Source: Acanthornis magna (taxonomy: Eukaryota; Chordata; Aves; Passeriformes; Acanthizidae). From it: a stretch of 64,000 nucleotides of DNA. The first letter of the stretch is position 1. Each line of letters opens with the position of its first letter. The translations under genes were made by a program, and so were the position numbers. The notes under the pieces were generated by a model. It was not told where the DNA came from. It saw only the letters and a program-made list of their open reading frames with translations, and searched no databases. Shown here one piece after another: positions 62,606 through 64,000 of this stretch. The stretch covers positions 9,272,501-9,336,500 of the forward strand of contig JAWUZG010000004.1 of NCBI GenBank assembly GCA_036785705.1. The letters are read 5' to 3'.

Positions 62606-64000
62606 ATGGGTAAGAAATCTTCAAATGATTTCTTTTTCAAAAAGAAACTCAGTTAATTAGATCAGCTATCTAGCTCTTTGTACTTGAGGGAAATTACAGG
62701 AAATTTCCATCTCAAGCTTCTTGGATCTCAGTCCAGGTAACCCTCTTCAATACAAGAGTGGAGAAAAGCACTTTTTGCCTAATAATCTACTACTTTATGC
62801 ATTCACTCACAGAGGTTCTTGTGACAAGACTTACTAATTTCCATAAAGTCAAAAGCAGGTTGCAACCACAATTGCGTAGAGTTTTGTTCTACTTTCTAGT
62901 TAACATCAGGCCACTGTTAAGTCCAGTGTGTTTCCACCACAAGACCAACCAGAGGAAAGACCCTGATTGGTACCACATACAGCTGAGTCCAAACAGGATT
63001 GATAGTTTCAAATTCGCTTGCAGAACCCCTTTTCTTTTTTAAGGGCCATCTGATAGTATTTTGATATTAAATTTTACAATTTGAGAAAAATTTCCCATCT
63101 CAGAAAAAAACACATCTCAAACATGTTGGCAAAAAAAATCAAGTACATAAAACAATTTCAGAATGATGAAAACCAAGTACTCAAGTAGATGTCCCATGAA
63201 TGAAAGAACTCACTGTTTTAAACAGCTCTCCAAGACACTTGAAGTATGTTTCTCCTCTTATTTGAAGTGGCATTTAGGGACACCAGATTCTGTTTACCAC
63301 TCACTGCAGGTAAAGATTCCATTTAAATTTTATTCTTTTCTTGGCTTTGCAAATTTCCTACAACAATCTGTTCCATACAGTATATGATAAAGTATTTCTT
63401 TTCATCATTTTGTGTATGCTACCTTTTTTATCATTAAATATCCTTACTGTTCTTGTGTTCTGAGATACTGTATTTTCATAATTTTTTTGATCTTACTTTA
63501 AATTATGGTTTTTCCATGATTCTCATCATGCTTATCATGTTTCAGCACACTTAATGCATATTATGATCTCCAGTCTTCAATAATACGACATTTTTATGAG
63601 TCACAGCACAGCTTTGCTGCAAGATTTATTAACTACTACACCTCTGTACACTATGTACATGTCTACAGCACTAATAGACATAATACACATAAGTAATATG
63701 AGAACCTCTAGTGAAGACAAGATCACATAGTCTCTCACGCAAATATTAACTTAGAAATTGGTAAAAATTATTAAAAATCCCCTTTTTCTGCCAACCAACC
63801 AATCAATCAATCAGCCAACCAACTTAACATTCTCTTAACTTTGGAAGACTTGGAAAGAAGTAGCAAATGATTCAGGGGCTAACATTACTGTCTCTCTCCC
63901 TTTTATTCAGTAGTGTGACATCTGCTGTGTTTGAGTATCTGCAAGTCATAACACTTTTTACCACTTTTGCATAATGTTTTTGGAACAATATGAAGCATCA
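62606..64000. other. Unannotated AT-rich DNA to the window end
   Basis: No gene or transposon recognised, apart from the CCAA/CAAT repeat at 63791-63823. A 94-codon frame at 62758-63042 has no recognisable feature. Confidence 0.55.
63791..63823. repeat. CCAA/CAAT tetranucleotide microsatellite
   Basis: Mixed CCAA and TCAA units in about eight near-perfect tetranucleotide repeats. Confidence 0.85.

Noticed and set aside
1..64000. CRISPR arrays, operons, riboswitches, phage or plasmid modules
   Set aside because: The composition, CR1/LTR content and lack of dense coding show vertebrate nuclear DNA. No regularly spaced identical repeats were seen.

Overview
The window looks like AT-rich, non-coding nuclear DNA from a bird. 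The main evidence is about fifteen CR1 (chicken repeat 1, LINE) pieces. Several end in the conserved CR1 3' tail (a 'GATCTTTAAGGTCCCTTCC'-like block followed by ATTCTATG-type octamers). There are also seven long-terminal-repeat (LTR) candidates of endogenous retroviruses, several of kinds I recognise from bird genomes. Crocodilians and turtles also carry CR1, so 'bird' is an inference, and I cannot name the species. Nothing bacterial, viral-episomal or organellar is visible.

I found no host protein-coding exon, tRNA, rRNA, snRNA or CRISPR array that I could support. The longer open frames either lie inside decayed CR1 elements (reverse transcriptase or endonuclease remnants, or their antisense shadows) or are short and featureless. 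The window is best read as an intergenic desert or the inside of a very long intron.

Layout. 1-5.8 kb: unannotated AT-rich DNA. 5.8-6.2 kb: CpG-rich solo LTR (+). 6.8 kb: CR1 tail (+). 9.8-10.5 kb: CR1 (-). 11.6-12.5 kb: tail-less CR1 ORF2 piece (+) abutting a probable LTR (-). 15.2-17.0 kb: two CR1 segments (+) in permuted order. 18.8-19.4 kb: two CR1 tails (+). 22.7 kb: CR1 tail (+). 24.6-25.1 kb: CR1 (-). 26.4-26.8 kb: shortened LTR (-). 28.0 kb: CR1 tail (-). 30.4-30.9 kb: unclassified GC-richer block. 30.9-39.1 kb: 8 kb with no repeat I recognise. 39.1-40.5 kb: the longest continuous CR1 (-), bounded by a 29-base A run. 41.7 kb: TA/TG microsatellite. 42.1-43.1 kb: full-size LTR (-) of the same family as the 26.4 kb copy. 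43.7 kb: CR1 tail (-). 47.5-48.0 kb: LTR (-) plus CR1 sliver. 48.0-55.6 kb: mostly unannotated. 55.7-56.6 kb: LTR (-) with a 5-bp target-site duplication. 57.3-58.4 kb: CR1 endonuclease/linker piece (+). 61.3-61.8 kb: internally deleted CR1 (+). 62.0-62.6 kb: LTR (+).

No genes work together here. The readable biology is the life and decay of retroelements: 5' truncation, loss of catalytic residues, internal deletion, permutation, solo-LTR formation and microsatellite growth in old elements. I did not find a new biological system. Family assignments and boundaries come from recognition by eye and would be settled by a RepeatMasker/Dfam run with bird libraries.
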